A stretch of 64,000 nucleotides of DNA from Flavobacterium hercynium. GTDB taxonomy: Bacteria; Bacteroidota; Bacteroidia; Flavobacteriales; Flavobacteriaceae. Each line of letters opens with the position of its first letter. The first letter of the stretch is position 1. The stretch spans positions 174,606-238,605 of the forward strand of contig NZ_MUGW01000017.1 in NCBI RefSeq assembly GCF_002217285.1, in the 5' to 3' direction. The notes beneath the pieces are model-generated. The model did not search any database and was not told the origin of the DNA. It worked only from the letters and a program-made list of their open reading frames with translations. A program made the position numbers and the translations under genes. Positions 37,568-45,590 of this stretch are shown in pieces.

Positions 37568-37630
37568 TTAAATTAAGTTGCTTAATTTAATTTGTAGAAG
37601 TCCCTTTTCTGCAACTGCTTGAAAAGGGAT
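37568..37630 (-). pseudogene. Relic of the comEC 3' end
   Basis: Read on the minus strand, these 21 codons encode IPFQAVAEKGLLQIKLSNLI and a stop. The real comEC gene at 38281-38343 ends IPFHATAEKGYYKLTLESKF and a stop. Nine of 20 residues are identical and the stops align. Upstream of the relic an in-frame TAA ends the similarity. It lies antisense just after the second thioredoxin-like gene, as real comEC lies antisense after the third. So it is best read as copied with the thioredoxin-like gene in a tandem duplication. Confidence 0.75.
37601..37629 (+). terminator. Hairpin after degenerate thioredoxin copy 1
   Basis: TCCCTTTTC (37601-37609) and GAAAAGGGA (37621-37629) form a 9-bp stem with an 11-base loop, followed by TGTTTT. 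The 30 bases from 37601 match the hairpin after the third paralogue at 26 of 30 positions. It overlaps the comEC relic. Confidence 0.65.
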
Positions 37631-37762
37631 GTTTTACCCATAATTTTAACTGATACAATTGTCAATTTTAGCTCTAAAATTTTAATTATTTTCAGTATTT
37701 AACGTTTTAACGTAAAATATCGTTTATTTTTGAATTTATTTTGTTTTTTATCTTAATATTTA

Positions 37763-37792
37763 TTGCATGGTTTATTAATTGTGTTAATTTAG
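37763..37792 (+). promoter_or_regulatory. Promoter of the third thioredoxin-like gene
   Basis: TTG at 37763-37765, a 19-base spacer and TAATTTAG at 37785-37792 give one mismatch to TAnnTTTG. The layout is the same as for the second paralogue, with TGTTAATTT and TTAACC shared around it. Confidence 0.5.
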
Positions 37793-37824
37793 TTTCATTA
37801 ACTTAACCCAAAAAACCTTTTATT

Positions 37825-38274
37825 ATGAGCCAAAAACTACTTATCCTACTATTTTTTATTGGTACTTTTTTTGTGAAATCACAGAGCTTGTTTTGGAATA
37901 CAAGCGTTGTTGATGCAATAGAATTGAGTAATTCGCAAAGAAAACCATTATTACTTTTTTTTACTGCATCTGGCACATCAGATAAAATTCAGAATGAAAT
38001 TTTTAAAACTCCTGATTTTGCTTCCTGGTCTGCAAAAAATGTAATTTTAGTAAAACTTGATTTCTCAGATCCTAACATTTCACCCGAACAAAAAGAGCAA
38101 ATTAATTCTTTACGTACTGCTTTTGGTGTAAATGAGTTTCCTCAGGTTTGTTATGCTACCGCTTCTGTTAGAAAGGGAAAAACGAATTTTAATTCGTTAG
38201 GCAGTATTGCTTACAATAATGCTAGTGTAAAAGCGTGGATTACTGAATCAAATTCGATTTTGAATCCAGAGTAA
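37825..38274 (+). CDS. Degenerate thioredoxin-like exported protein (no CXXC), copy 2
   Basis: This 149-residue closest relative of the protein at 37108 has the same signal peptide pattern (KLLILLF, ending KSQ). The active-site loop reads ASGTSDKIQNEI, again lacking CXXC, and the cis-proline segment is VNEFPQVCYAT with the same new cysteine. Shared extensions such as NEIFKTPDFA.WS and KAWI(S/T)ESNAI/SIL show the two degenerate genes arose from one ancestor that had already lost CXXC. The hairpin terminator after it lies inside the antisense comEC reading frame. Confidence 0.8.
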   Translation: MSQKLLILLFFIGTFFVKSQSLFWNTSVVDAIELSNSQRKPLLLFFTASGTSDKIQNEIFKTPDFASWSAKNVILVKLDFSDPNISPEQKEQINSLRTAFGVNEFPQVCYATASVRKGKTNFNSLGSIAYNNASVKAWITESNSILNPE

Positions 38275-38280
38275 TCGCTT

Positions 38281-40320
38281 TTAGAATTTACTTTCTAAAG
38301 TTAACTTATAATATCCCTTTTCTGCTGTTGCATGAAAAGGGATCTTTTTTTTCTCACAGCTTAACTTCCAAGATTTCTGAAGTGTATAAGAATTAGAGGC
38401 GTCCGCAATTATTGCTTTCGGTTTTAAATCTGCTATGACACGATCCAGATTTACATGTGTTGATTGTGTTAAGATCAAGATGTCAGGATGGATATCTTTT
38501 TTGTAAACGCAACTGCTGTCTATTAAAAGTATTTTAATGTTATTAAAAAAATAAGTATTTCTTGTTCTGTTTGTTGCTTTTAGAATTCCAAAATTCTCTG
38601 TTAGATAAGATTGAAGCGAACTTATCTTTTGTAGCGTATCAGTAGTGTAAAGTGTCGTATTTCGACCATATTTTTCCGTGATATTCGTATTTTTATTTGT
38701 GTTGTAAACAATTAGTTCCTGTTGTTCTGAGGTACGTTTTTTTGATCTTATAAATGTTAATTGAAGTAAGATCACAGTTCCTAGAGTAATAAATAATTTG
38801 TTGTGAGTCGGTTTTTTGAGCCAAATAATAGTACTGATTAGAAATAGGTAAAAGGCAATAGTATAATCGAAACTAAAGCTGATTTCTCTAATTATAAAAG
38901 ATTCATAGGATGCTATATGTTGTGTAATTAAATTTAAAACAGTAATCAGTTTTTCTAAAGCTATGATTAAAAATTCAGGGCATCTTGTAAATGCAGCTAT
39001 AAGCATAACTGCAATTCCTATTATCATAATAAAAGATAAAAAAGGAAGAATCACGATATTGGTAACAAAAAATAGACACGGAAATTGATGGAAATAATAC
39101 AGACAAATCGGGAATGTTCCTATTTGGGCTGCAAAGGAAACAGTCAACGCTTCCCAAATATAATGAAGGACTTTGTTTTGTGGCTCCCAAAGATTTTTTA
39201 ATAATGGCTGTAGCCAAAGAATTGAAAATAAAGCGATGTAACTTAACTGAAATCCCACCTCAAATAAAAAGTAAGGTTGAAAAAGCAATATGATAAATGC
39301 TGAAACTAGTAACGTGTGATATATGTTGCGCCCTCTTCTCAGATGATCTGCAATAGCGATAAAGGAAAACATAATTACAGATCTTAAAACCGGAGGCGAA
39401 AGTCCTGAAAGGATTGCAAAAGCACCCAGTGAAGTTATTAGGATTATTAACTTTGTTAAGGAACCTTTCGGCGTATTTGGGATCGGTTTTAGCAGAAAGA
39501 GAATGAATAACATTATGAAGCCGACATGTAATCCGGATACCGATAAAATATGTGCAGCTCCGGAATATTGGTAGTTCTTTACTGTTTCAGGAGATAGGTC
39601 TTGCTTTTGACCCAATATTAATGCCAGTGCAACATTCATTTCGGTTTTATTGAACTTCGATTTTTCAAGATTAGTAATTATTCTTGCGTTTATTCTCGAA
39701 GCATAATACCATAAATCTTTCTGTAAATTGGTACTAACTTTTATTTCAGATTTGTTAGTGTAAAGCTGTGCGAATATCTGTTTGTTAGCGAGGTATTTGG
39801 AATAGTCAAATTGGTTTGGATTTTTGGGTTGGTTGGTATGCTGCAGCGTTGTTTTTACTTTGATAATATTGCCTGTTATAAGTGGCGCATTTTTGTTGTC
39901 TTTGGTGATGTTGATGATTACCTTTCCTGAAGAGGATTGCCCTTCGATGTTCTTTAAAATGCCAATATATCGATCATTATGAGTATTGCTTTTTAATTTT
40001 TCGCGTATAATTAAAGTTAGTGTGTGATCTTCTTGAAAAGCATTTTTGAAATGCGTGTAATTTGATTTATTTGAGGTATCCGTCTGAAGGATTAAGGTTG
40101 TTACTCCAATACAAGAAGAAATCAGCAAAGCGCTTATTCCGAAAAGGATATTTAATTTTTGGTGTTTTTTGCAAACAAAATGTAAAACTATAAAAATTAA
40201 AAGATTTACAGTGAGCGTGACAATTGCGAAGAAAAGAGAAGGCTGTAAATAATAAGAGACCAAAATACCAATCACAAAACTGATTGTTATTTTTGTCAAA
40301 GGGAAATCGAATACTTTCAT
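38281..40320 (-). CDS. comEC: ComEC/Rec2 family DNA uptake channel
   Basis: This 679-residue polytopic inner-membrane protein passes single-stranded DNA into the cytosol during transformation. It has N-terminal helices, a periplasmic OB-like domain (about 85-200), and the Competence domain with the conserved segment GAAHILSVSGLHVGF and LSPPVLRSVIMF. A C-terminal soluble region follows (about 525-679). That region lacks the HxHxDH metallohydrolase motif seen in many ComEC proteins, so the C-terminal nuclease function is absent or reduced. The last codons overlap the terminator hairpin of the convergent thioredoxin-like gene (38313-38343). Confidence 0.9.
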   Translation of the reverse strand: MKVFDFPLTKITISFVIGILVSYYLQPSLFFAIVTLTVNLLIFIVLHFVCKKHQKLNILFGISALLISSCIGVTTLILQTDTSNKSNYTHFKNAFQEDHTLTLIIREKLKSNTHNDRYIGILKNIEGQSSSGKVIINITKDNKNAPLITGNIIKVKTTLQHTNQPKNPNQFDYSKYLANKQIFAQLYTNKSEIKVSTNLQKDLWYYASRINARIITNLEKSKFNKTEMNVALALILGQKQDLSPETVKNYQYSGAAHILSVSGLHVGFIMLFILFLLKPIPNTPKGSLTKLIILITSLGAFAILSGLSPPVLRSVIMFSFIAIADHLRRGRNIYHTLLVSAFIILLFQPYFLFEVGFQLSYIALFSILWLQPLLKNLWEPQNKVLHYIWEALTVSFAAQIGTFPICLYYFHQFPCLFFVTNIVILPFLSFIMIIGIAVMLIAAFTRCPEFLIIALEKLITVLNLITQHIASYESFIIREISFSFDYTIAFYLFLISTIIWLKKPTHNKLFITLGTVILLQLTFIRSKKRTSEQQELIVYNTNKNTNITEKYGRNTTLYTTDTLQKISSLQSYLTENFGILKATNRTRNTYFFNNIKILLIDSSCVYKKDIHPDILILTQSTHVNLDRVIADLKPKAIIADASNSYTLQKSWKLSCEKKKIPFHATAEKGYYKLTLESKF
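38313..38343 (+). terminator. Hairpin after degenerate thioredoxin copy 2, inside comEC 3' codons
   Basis: ATCCCTTTTC (38313-38322) and GAAAAGGGAT (38334-38343) form a 10-bp stem, followed by CTTTTTTTT. On the opposite strand the same bases encode part of the last 20 residues of ComEC, so the convergent gene ends are interlocked. Confidence 0.75.
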
Positions 40321-40375
40321 GGCTTTAAAAGTATTGATTTTTTGTAAGTCTAATAACGTTTATTTAAAATTTAAC

Positions 40376-40867
40376 TCACTCTACTATGCGATTAATCTGA
40401 GTAAAGGAGTTCTTATAATAAGGTTCTTTTGTAGAAGAAATAATAACGCCTTTTGAAGTAGAAGAATGAACAAATTTTATTTCATCAGAATTAATTTCTG
40501 TGATGAGGCCTACGTGGTTTATTTGTTTGCTTTTATTCGTTTTAAAGAAAATCAAATCGCCTTTTTTTGCATCATCAAATTTTATTACTTTTCCGACTTT
40601 GGCTTGTTCGTAAGAACTTCTTGGTAATTTTATATTTTCCGATTCAAAAGTAGTGTAAACAAGGCCAGAGCAATCAAAGCCATTTCTTGTAGTTCCTCCA
40701 GCTTTATAGCGTACACCAATATTATCTGTAGCCTTTGCAATCAGATTTTTTACCAAATATTTCTCTTCTTTTTTGGTTTCTTTTTTAGTTACACTAGTTG
40801 CTGTTGAAGTTGATTTACAAGAAGCAAAAAGCAGCGATGAAAAAAGGAAAATAAGTATCTTTTTCAA
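40376..40867 (-). CDS. NlpC/P60 (C40) peptidoglycan endopeptidase lipoprotein
   Basis: This 163-residue lipoprotein has its lipobox cysteine at residue 17 (LLFASCKS). A short Thr/Lys-rich linker precedes the papain-like NlpC/P60 domain. The triad is C66 in FDCSGLVY, H118 in INHVGLIT and H134 in FVHSSTSKG. Such enzymes cleave the gamma-D-Glu to diaminopimelate bond in peptide stems, acting in cell-wall remodelling in the periplasm. It is 18 bases downstream of lpxB on the same strand, linking it to envelope genes. Confidence 0.92.
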   Translation of the reverse strand: MKKILIFLFSSLLFASCKSTSTATSVTKKETKKEEKYLVKNLIAKATDNIGVRYKAGGTTRNGFDCSGLVYTTFESENIKLPRSSYEQAKVGKVIKFDDAKKGDLIFFKTNKSKQINHVGLITEINSDEIKFVHSSTSKGVIISSTKEPYYKNSFTQINRIVE

Positions 40868-40885
40868 ACGGATATTTTTTTTTAA

Positions 40886-41998
40886 TTACTTTAAATCAGT
40901 AACAATTAGTTTTGCAGTTTTTTTGCTGGCGCCAACGCCGCCTAATTTTTGTTCTAGAATGTCATAATTTTTTAATAATTTCTCACGGTAAGCAGGCTCA
41001 ATTAACTTTTGAAGTTCTTCTTTGATGCGTTTTGTGTTGCAGTCATCCTGAATTAATTCGGTTACAACTTCCTGATCCATTATCAGGTTTACAAGCGAAA
41101 TGTATTTTAAAGTAATGATGCGTTTTGCAATTTGATAGGACGCCCAGCTTCCTTTGTAGCAAACCACTTCAGGAACTTTAAAAAGAGCTGTTTCTAAAGT
41201 TGCCGTTCCGGAAGTTACCAGGGCTGCGGTTGAGCTTCGAAGAAGGCTATAGGTTTTATTCGAAATGAATTTAATGTTTTTATTGGTAATAAATTGTTGG
41301 TAAAACTCAAAATCCTGACTTGGAGCGCCCGCAATAACAAATTCATAATCCTGAAAATCGTCAACAACGCTCAGCATTACGCTCAGCATTTTTGTGATTT
41401 CCTGTTTACGGCTTCCCGGTAAAACAGCAATAATAGGTTTTTCGCTAAGTTGGTTTTCTTTTCTGAATGTGTTTTCGTCAAAAGAAGGTTGATTGTGAAT
41501 GGCATCGATTAACGGATGACCAACAAATTCTACCGGAAAATGATGTTTGTCTTCGTAGAATCCTTTTTCAAAAGGAAGTATTACGAACATTTTGTCGATA
41601 TCTTGTTTTATTGCCTTAATACGATTTTCTTTCCATGCCCAAATTTGAGGTGAAATATAATAATGTGTTTTGTAATTCAGTGCTTTAGCCCATTTTGCTA
41701 TACGCATGTTAAAACCAGGATAATCTATAAAAATTAAAACATCTGGCTGAAATGCAGTAATGTCTTTTTTGCAAAATGTGATATTAGATAAAATAGTCTT
41801 TAGGTTAAAAAGAACTTCAACAAATCCCATAAAAGCCAATTCACGATAGTGTTTAACTAATGTGCCGCCCACATTCTGCATTAAATCGCCTCCCCAAAAT
41901 CTAATTTCTGCCTGAGGATCTTCCTCATATAAGGCTTTCATTAAGTTAGAACCATGTAAATCTCCAGAGGCTTCACCAGCTATTATGTAGTATTTCAT
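40886..41998 (-). CDS. lpxB: Lipid-A-disaccharide synthase
   Basis: This peripheral inner-membrane GT19 glycosyltransferase joins UDP-2,3-diacylglucosamine and lipid X to form the lipid A disaccharide. The 370-residue protein starts with the family signature YIIAGEASGDLHGSNLM. It has IDYPGFNMRIAKWAK, YYISPQIWAWKENRI, the UDP-binding block AVLPGSRKQEI, and SGTATLETAL. Length is typical. It belongs to a minus-strand series surE, small membrane protein, lpxB, NlpC/P60, with 65 bases to the membrane protein upstream. Confidence 0.95.
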   Translation of the reverse strand: MKYYIIAGEASGDLHGSNLMKALYEEDPQAEIRFWGGDLMQNVGGTLVKHYRELAFMGFVEVLFNLKTILSNITFCKKDITAFQPDVLIFIDYPGFNMRIAKWAKALNYKTHYYISPQIWAWKENRIKAIKQDIDKMFVILPFEKGFYEDKHHFPVEFVGHPLIDAIHNQPSFDENTFRKENQLSEKPIIAVLPGSRKQEITKMLSVMLSVVDDFQDYEFVIAGAPSQDFEFYQQFITNKNIKFISNKTYSLLRSSTAALVTSGTATLETALFKVPEVVCYKGSWASYQIAKRIITLKYISLVNLIMDQEVVTELIQDDCNTKRIKEELQKLIEPAYREKLLKNYDILEQKLGGVGASKKTAKLIVTDLK

Positions 41999-42063
41999 AA
42001 GTGTTTTTTTGAGGATGCTTTTTTATTTTAAAAGAAATAAAATTTCAAATGCAAAGATAGGAT

Positions 42064-42336
42064 TTAAATAAACATGGTAGAAATTGCCAAAACAATCACC
42101 GCTAGAACAACGCCTCTTGCCATCATTTCCTTGTTTTTCTTTAATAATATTCCAAAAACGGCAAGGTCAAGAACAGTTCCAAGTGTAATTATTTTTCCCA
42201 AATACCCGTTTTGCCTGATCGTTTGAATTCCGGAGGAAATATCAAATTGGGTAAAGAAGGTGATGAAGAGATAACTTCCAAGAAGAGAAGTACATATTCC
42301 GATAATAAAACCAATAAGTAAGTCTTTTTTATTCAT
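42064..42336 (-). CDS. Small membrane protein translationally coupled to surE
   Basis: This 90-residue protein of unknown function has three hydrophobic helices (about 7-27, 47-63, 72-90) and short basic loops (NKK, KKNKE). Its ATG overlaps the surE stop region by 8 bases (ATGAATAA on the minus strand), so it is translated from the surE transcript. It precedes lpxB. I recognise no family; the conserved position between surE and lpxB is the main clue. Confidence 0.75.
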   Translation of the reverse strand: MNKKDLLIGFIIGICTSLLGSYLFITFFTQFDISSGIQTIRQNGYLGKIITLGTVLDLAVFGILLKKNKEMMARGVVLAVIVLAISTMFI

Positions 42337-43108
42337 TTAATTTCCAGGTATTAAGTTGTTGCATAGTATGATGTGCGGTTAAGTCAAACTGAACAGGAAC
42401 GATAGAAATATATCCGTTTTCTAAAGCCCATTCGTCTGTGTCTTCACCTTGGTCTTCATTTACAAATTTGCCCGTAAGCCAATAATAATCTTTACCAAAA
42501 GGAGTCTGTCTTTTATCAAACTTTTGAGCATAATAAGCCTTAGCTTGACGACAAATTTTTATTCCTTTAATTTCGTTTTCTTTTAATTTAGGGAAATTGA
42601 CATTGAGTACTACTCCTTTGGGAAGTTGGTTCTCCAATGTTTGTAAAGTTATTTTTTTAACGAATGCTTTTACAGGTTCAAAATCGGCATTCCAGTCAAA
42701 ATCAGATAAGGAAAAACCAATGGCAGGAATTCCTTCGATTCCGGCTTCTACAGCGGCACTCATTGTTCCGGAATAAATTACGTTGATAGATGAATTTGTT
42801 CCGTGATTAATTCCTGACACACACAAGTCAGGTTTTCTATGCAGAATTTCATTTACTGCCAATTTTACACAATCAACAGGAGTTCCGGAGCAGCTGTATT
42901 CGGCTATAATGTCATTTTCCTTTGATATTTTATCAAGATATATAGTATTGTTGATTGTGATGGCATGTCCCATTGCGCTTTGAGGTTTGTCAGGTGCAAC
43001 CACAACTACATCTCCAATGGTTTCCATTACACTTATAAGGGCTCTTATTCCAGGTGCGAGAATACCATCATCATTGGTAACTAAAATTAGAGGTTTTTCT
43101 TGATTCAT
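42329..43108 (-). CDS. surE: 5'/3'-nucleotidase SurE
   Basis: This metal-dependent phosphatase dephosphorylates nucleoside monophosphates and some polyphosphates in the cytosol. The N-terminal metal site NDDG holds D13 and D14. A serine/metal ligand lies in the loop KPQSAMGHAIT. The third motif SGINHGTNSSINVIYSGT supplies the asparagine ligand and stabilises the active site. At 259 residues it is normal for the family. It is the first gene of the surE-lpxB-NlpC/P60 unit, with a likely promoter at 43154-43161. Confidence 0.95.
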   Translation of the reverse strand: MNQEKPLILVTNDDGILAPGIRALISVMETIGDVVVVAPDKPQSAMGHAITINNTIYLDKISKENDIIAEYSCSGTPVDCVKLAVNEILHRKPDLCVSGINHGTNSSINVIYSGTMSAAVEAGIEGIPAIGFSLSDFDWNADFEPVKAFVKKITLQTLENQLPKGVVLNVNFPKLKENEIKGIKICRQAKAYYAQKFDKRQTPFGKDYYWLTGKFVNEDQGEDTDEWALENGYISIVPVQFDLTAHHTMQQLNTWKLNE

Positions 43109-43153
43109 AATAAAAAGGGCTATTATTTGGGGCTGTTTTACGAATTATGTAAG

Positions 43154-43161
43154 CAAATGTA
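43154..43161 (-). promoter_or_regulatory. surE promoter -7 element
   Basis: On the minus strand the octamer is TACATTTG, an exact TAnnTTTG. TTG at 43180-43178 gives a 16-base spacer, just under the usual range. The leader to the ATG at 43108 would be about 40 bases. Confidence 0.5.
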
Positions 43162-43317
43162 CTGACAGATTTTTTTACAATAGTAACAAATAAAATAAAA
43201 TTTGTCAACTATCACAAAGTTCGCTTTTGTAAGCCGAACATTTTTATATCTTTAACAAAAAATTATAGTGAAATTGGCCTTCTTGGCATAGTTTTTACCG
43301 TAACTTAGACTAAAAAA

Positions 43318-45504
43318 TTGATGAATGCTATTATTAAATTTATGAAACGAAATTATAAAATACTTATAGCCGTATTATGCTTGTCAGTAACTTTGTTTGC
43401 TTTTAAAATAAATGCTGACAATACGGATCCTGATCCTAATAGAGACAAGACTTTATTGGAATTGCTTGCATTTGTTATAGAAAAAGGGCACTATAGCCCG
43501 GCAGAGATAAATGATGAATTTTCTAAAGGAGTTTTTAAGGATTATGTTACAGCATTAGATCCATCAAAAAGATTCTTTTTACAGTCTGATATTGATGAAT
43601 TTAAGCAATATGAGCTGCAATTGGATGATTTGTTTTTAATGAAAGATCTGACGTTCTTCAATCTTACTTATACAAGATTGATGAAACGTATGGAAGAAAG
43701 TAAAAAACGTTATAAAACTTTATTAGCGCAGCCACTTAATTATACAGTGGATGAAACTTTTAATGCTGATTACGATAGTGCACCTTATGCAAAAAATACT
43801 GCTGAAATTAATGAAAGATGGAGAAAGCAAATTAAACTGTCTACACTTTCTTCATTGGTCACAAAGCAAAAATTAGAAGAGGATAAAAAGAAAACAGATC
43901 CTAATTATAAAGAGAAATCTTTTGAAAAATTAGAAAAAGAAACACGTGAAAATTCGCTAAAATCATTAGATGATAATTTTAGTCTTATTAAAGATTTAAA
44001 TAAAGAGGACTGGTTTTCTGTTTATGTAAATTCAATAATGACGCGCTTTGATCCGCATACAAGTTACTTTGCTCCGGAAGATAAAGATCGTTTTGATGTT
44101 AATATCAGTGGAAAATTAGAAGGTATTGGAGCTAGATTAACAAAGAAAAATGATTTCACTCAAATTGATGAATTAATCTCTGGAGGTCCTGCCTGGAAAG
44201 GTAAGCAATTAGAAGCTGGTGATATGATTCTGAAAGTAGCGCAAGGAAATGAAGAGCCTGTAGATGTAGTAGGAATGCGTCTTGATGATGTTGTGAAAAA
44301 AATAAAAGGTCACAAAGGAACTGAGGTAAAACTTACCGTTAAAAAAGTTGACGGAACCATCAAAGTAATTTCAATCATAAGAGATGTTGTTGAAATAGAA
44401 GAAACGTATGCAAAATCAAGTATTGTAGAAAAGAATGGACTAAAATACGGGGTTATTTATTTACCTAAATTTTATATCGATTTTGAAAACAAAGATGGTC
44501 GTGATGCTGGAAAAGATATCGCTAAAGAAGTTGAAAGATTGAAAAAAGAAGATATAAGCGGAATCGTTCTTGATGTTCGTGATGACGGTGGAGGATCATT
44601 ATCTACAGTTGTTGATATTGCCGGTTTATTTATCGAAGAAGGACCAATCGTTCAGGTAAAAACAGTTGGTAAAAAGAAAGAAGTATTATATGACAAAGAT
44701 AAAAAGATCGAATGGGATGGACCATTAGTAATTATGGTAAACAGCTTCTCAGCTTCGGCATCAGAGATTTTGGCTGCTGCAATTCAGGATTACAAACGTG
44801 GTATTATCATTGGAAGTAAGCAAACTTACGGAAAAGGAACAGTTCAAAATGTACTGGATTTAAATCAATTTGTACGTAATGCAAATTATGGAGATTTAGG
44901 AGCTTTGAAAATTACTGGTCAAAAATTCTATAGAATTAATGGTGGTTCAACACAGTTAGAAGGAGTTCATAGTGATGTGGTTATGCCAGATCGTTATGCG
45001 TACTTAAAAATGGGTGAGCGCGATATTGACAATGCAATGCCTTGGGATAAAATTGATCCTGCTGATTACAGCACCTGGACGCAAAACCAGAAATTTAATC
45101 AGGCAATTGCAAACAGTAAAAACAGAATTGCACAAAATCCTCAGTTTAAATTGATTGAAGATAATGCAAGATGGATTGATGTTAAGAACAAAGAAAACAC
45201 GTATAGTCTGAACATTACCAGTTTTAAAGCAACTCAGGAGCAAGTTGAAAATGAAGGTAAAAAATACAAACCAATTTCAGAATACAAAAATGATTTGGTT
45301 TTTAAATCTTTGCCTTACGAAGATCTTGAAATGAAAAGCGATGCAAGTTTAAAAGAAAAAAGAGATGCATGGCATCAGGCTTTGTCTAAAGATGTTTATG
45401 TGGAAGAAGCATTAAATGTTTTAGATGATTTGCAGACAACAAAAAACAACGTTGTTAAAAATAGTTCAACAAAAATTAAAAAAGAGAAAGCAATAAAATC
45501 TTAA
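43318..45504 (+). CDS. Tail-specific protease (S41, Tsp/Prc type)
   Basis: This 728-residue periplasmic processing protease degrades or trims proteins from the C-terminus. An N-terminal signal-anchor (about 12-30, cytosolic basic start) precedes a helical Tsp N-terminal domain. A PDZ domain spans about 240-330 (GIGARLTKKNDFTQIDEL, AGDMILKV), followed by the S41 catalytic domain. The Ser cluster SFSASASEIL lies near 478-482 and the catalytic lysine is K506 in YGKGTVQ. A C-terminal DUF3340-like extension follows (about 560-728). A second ATG at codon 9 (MKRNYKIL) is an alternative start. A strong terminator follows. Confidence 0.93.
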   Translation: MMNAIIKFMKRNYKILIAVLCLSVTLFAFKINADNTDPDPNRDKTLLELLAFVIEKGHYSPAEINDEFSKGVFKDYVTALDPSKRFFLQSDIDEFKQYELQLDDLFLMKDLTFFNLTYTRLMKRMEESKKRYKTLLAQPLNYTVDETFNADYDSAPYAKNTAEINERWRKQIKLSTLSSLVTKQKLEEDKKKTDPNYKEKSFEKLEKETRENSLKSLDDNFSLIKDLNKEDWFSVYVNSIMTRFDPHTSYFAPEDKDRFDVNISGKLEGIGARLTKKNDFTQIDELISGGPAWKGKQLEAGDMILKVAQGNEEPVDVVGMRLDDVVKKIKGHKGTEVKLTVKKVDGTIKVISIIRDVVEIEETYAKSSIVEKNGLKYGVIYLPKFYIDFENKDGRDAGKDIAKEVERLKKEDISGIVLDVRDDGGGSLSTVVDIAGLFIEEGPIVQVKTVGKKKEVLYDKDKKIEWDGPLVIMVNSFSASASEILAAAIQDYKRGIIIGSKQTYGKGTVQNVLDLNQFVRNANYGDLGALKITGQKFYRINGGSTQLEGVHSDVVMPDRYAYLKMGERDIDNAMPWDKIDPADYSTWTQNQKFNQAIANSKNRIAQNPQFKLIEDNARWIDVKNKENTYSLNITSFKATQEQVENEGKKYKPISEYKNDLVFKSLPYEDLEMKSDASLKEKRDAWHQALSKDVYVEEALNVLDDLQTTKNNVVKNSSTKIKKEKAIKS

Positions 45505-45530
45505 TCTTTTTAGAAAATAAATTTATTGAT

Positions 45531-45570
45531 AAAGCGCTCCGAAAGTTTATATTTACGGAGCGCTTTTTTT
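45531..45570 (+). terminator. Terminator of the tail-specific protease gene
   Basis: AAAGCGCTCCG (45531-45541) and CGGAGCGCTTT (45556-45566) form an 11-bp stem with a 14-base loop and a T run, 26 bases after the stop codon. Confidence 0.88.
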
Positions 45571-45590
45571 ATGATCTAATTGCAATAAAT

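Noticed and set aside
36389..40967. Several short antisense or shifted frames across the thioredoxin, comEC and nlpC genes
   Set aside because: They overlap well-supported genes, have no family motifs and biased composition expected of shadow frames.
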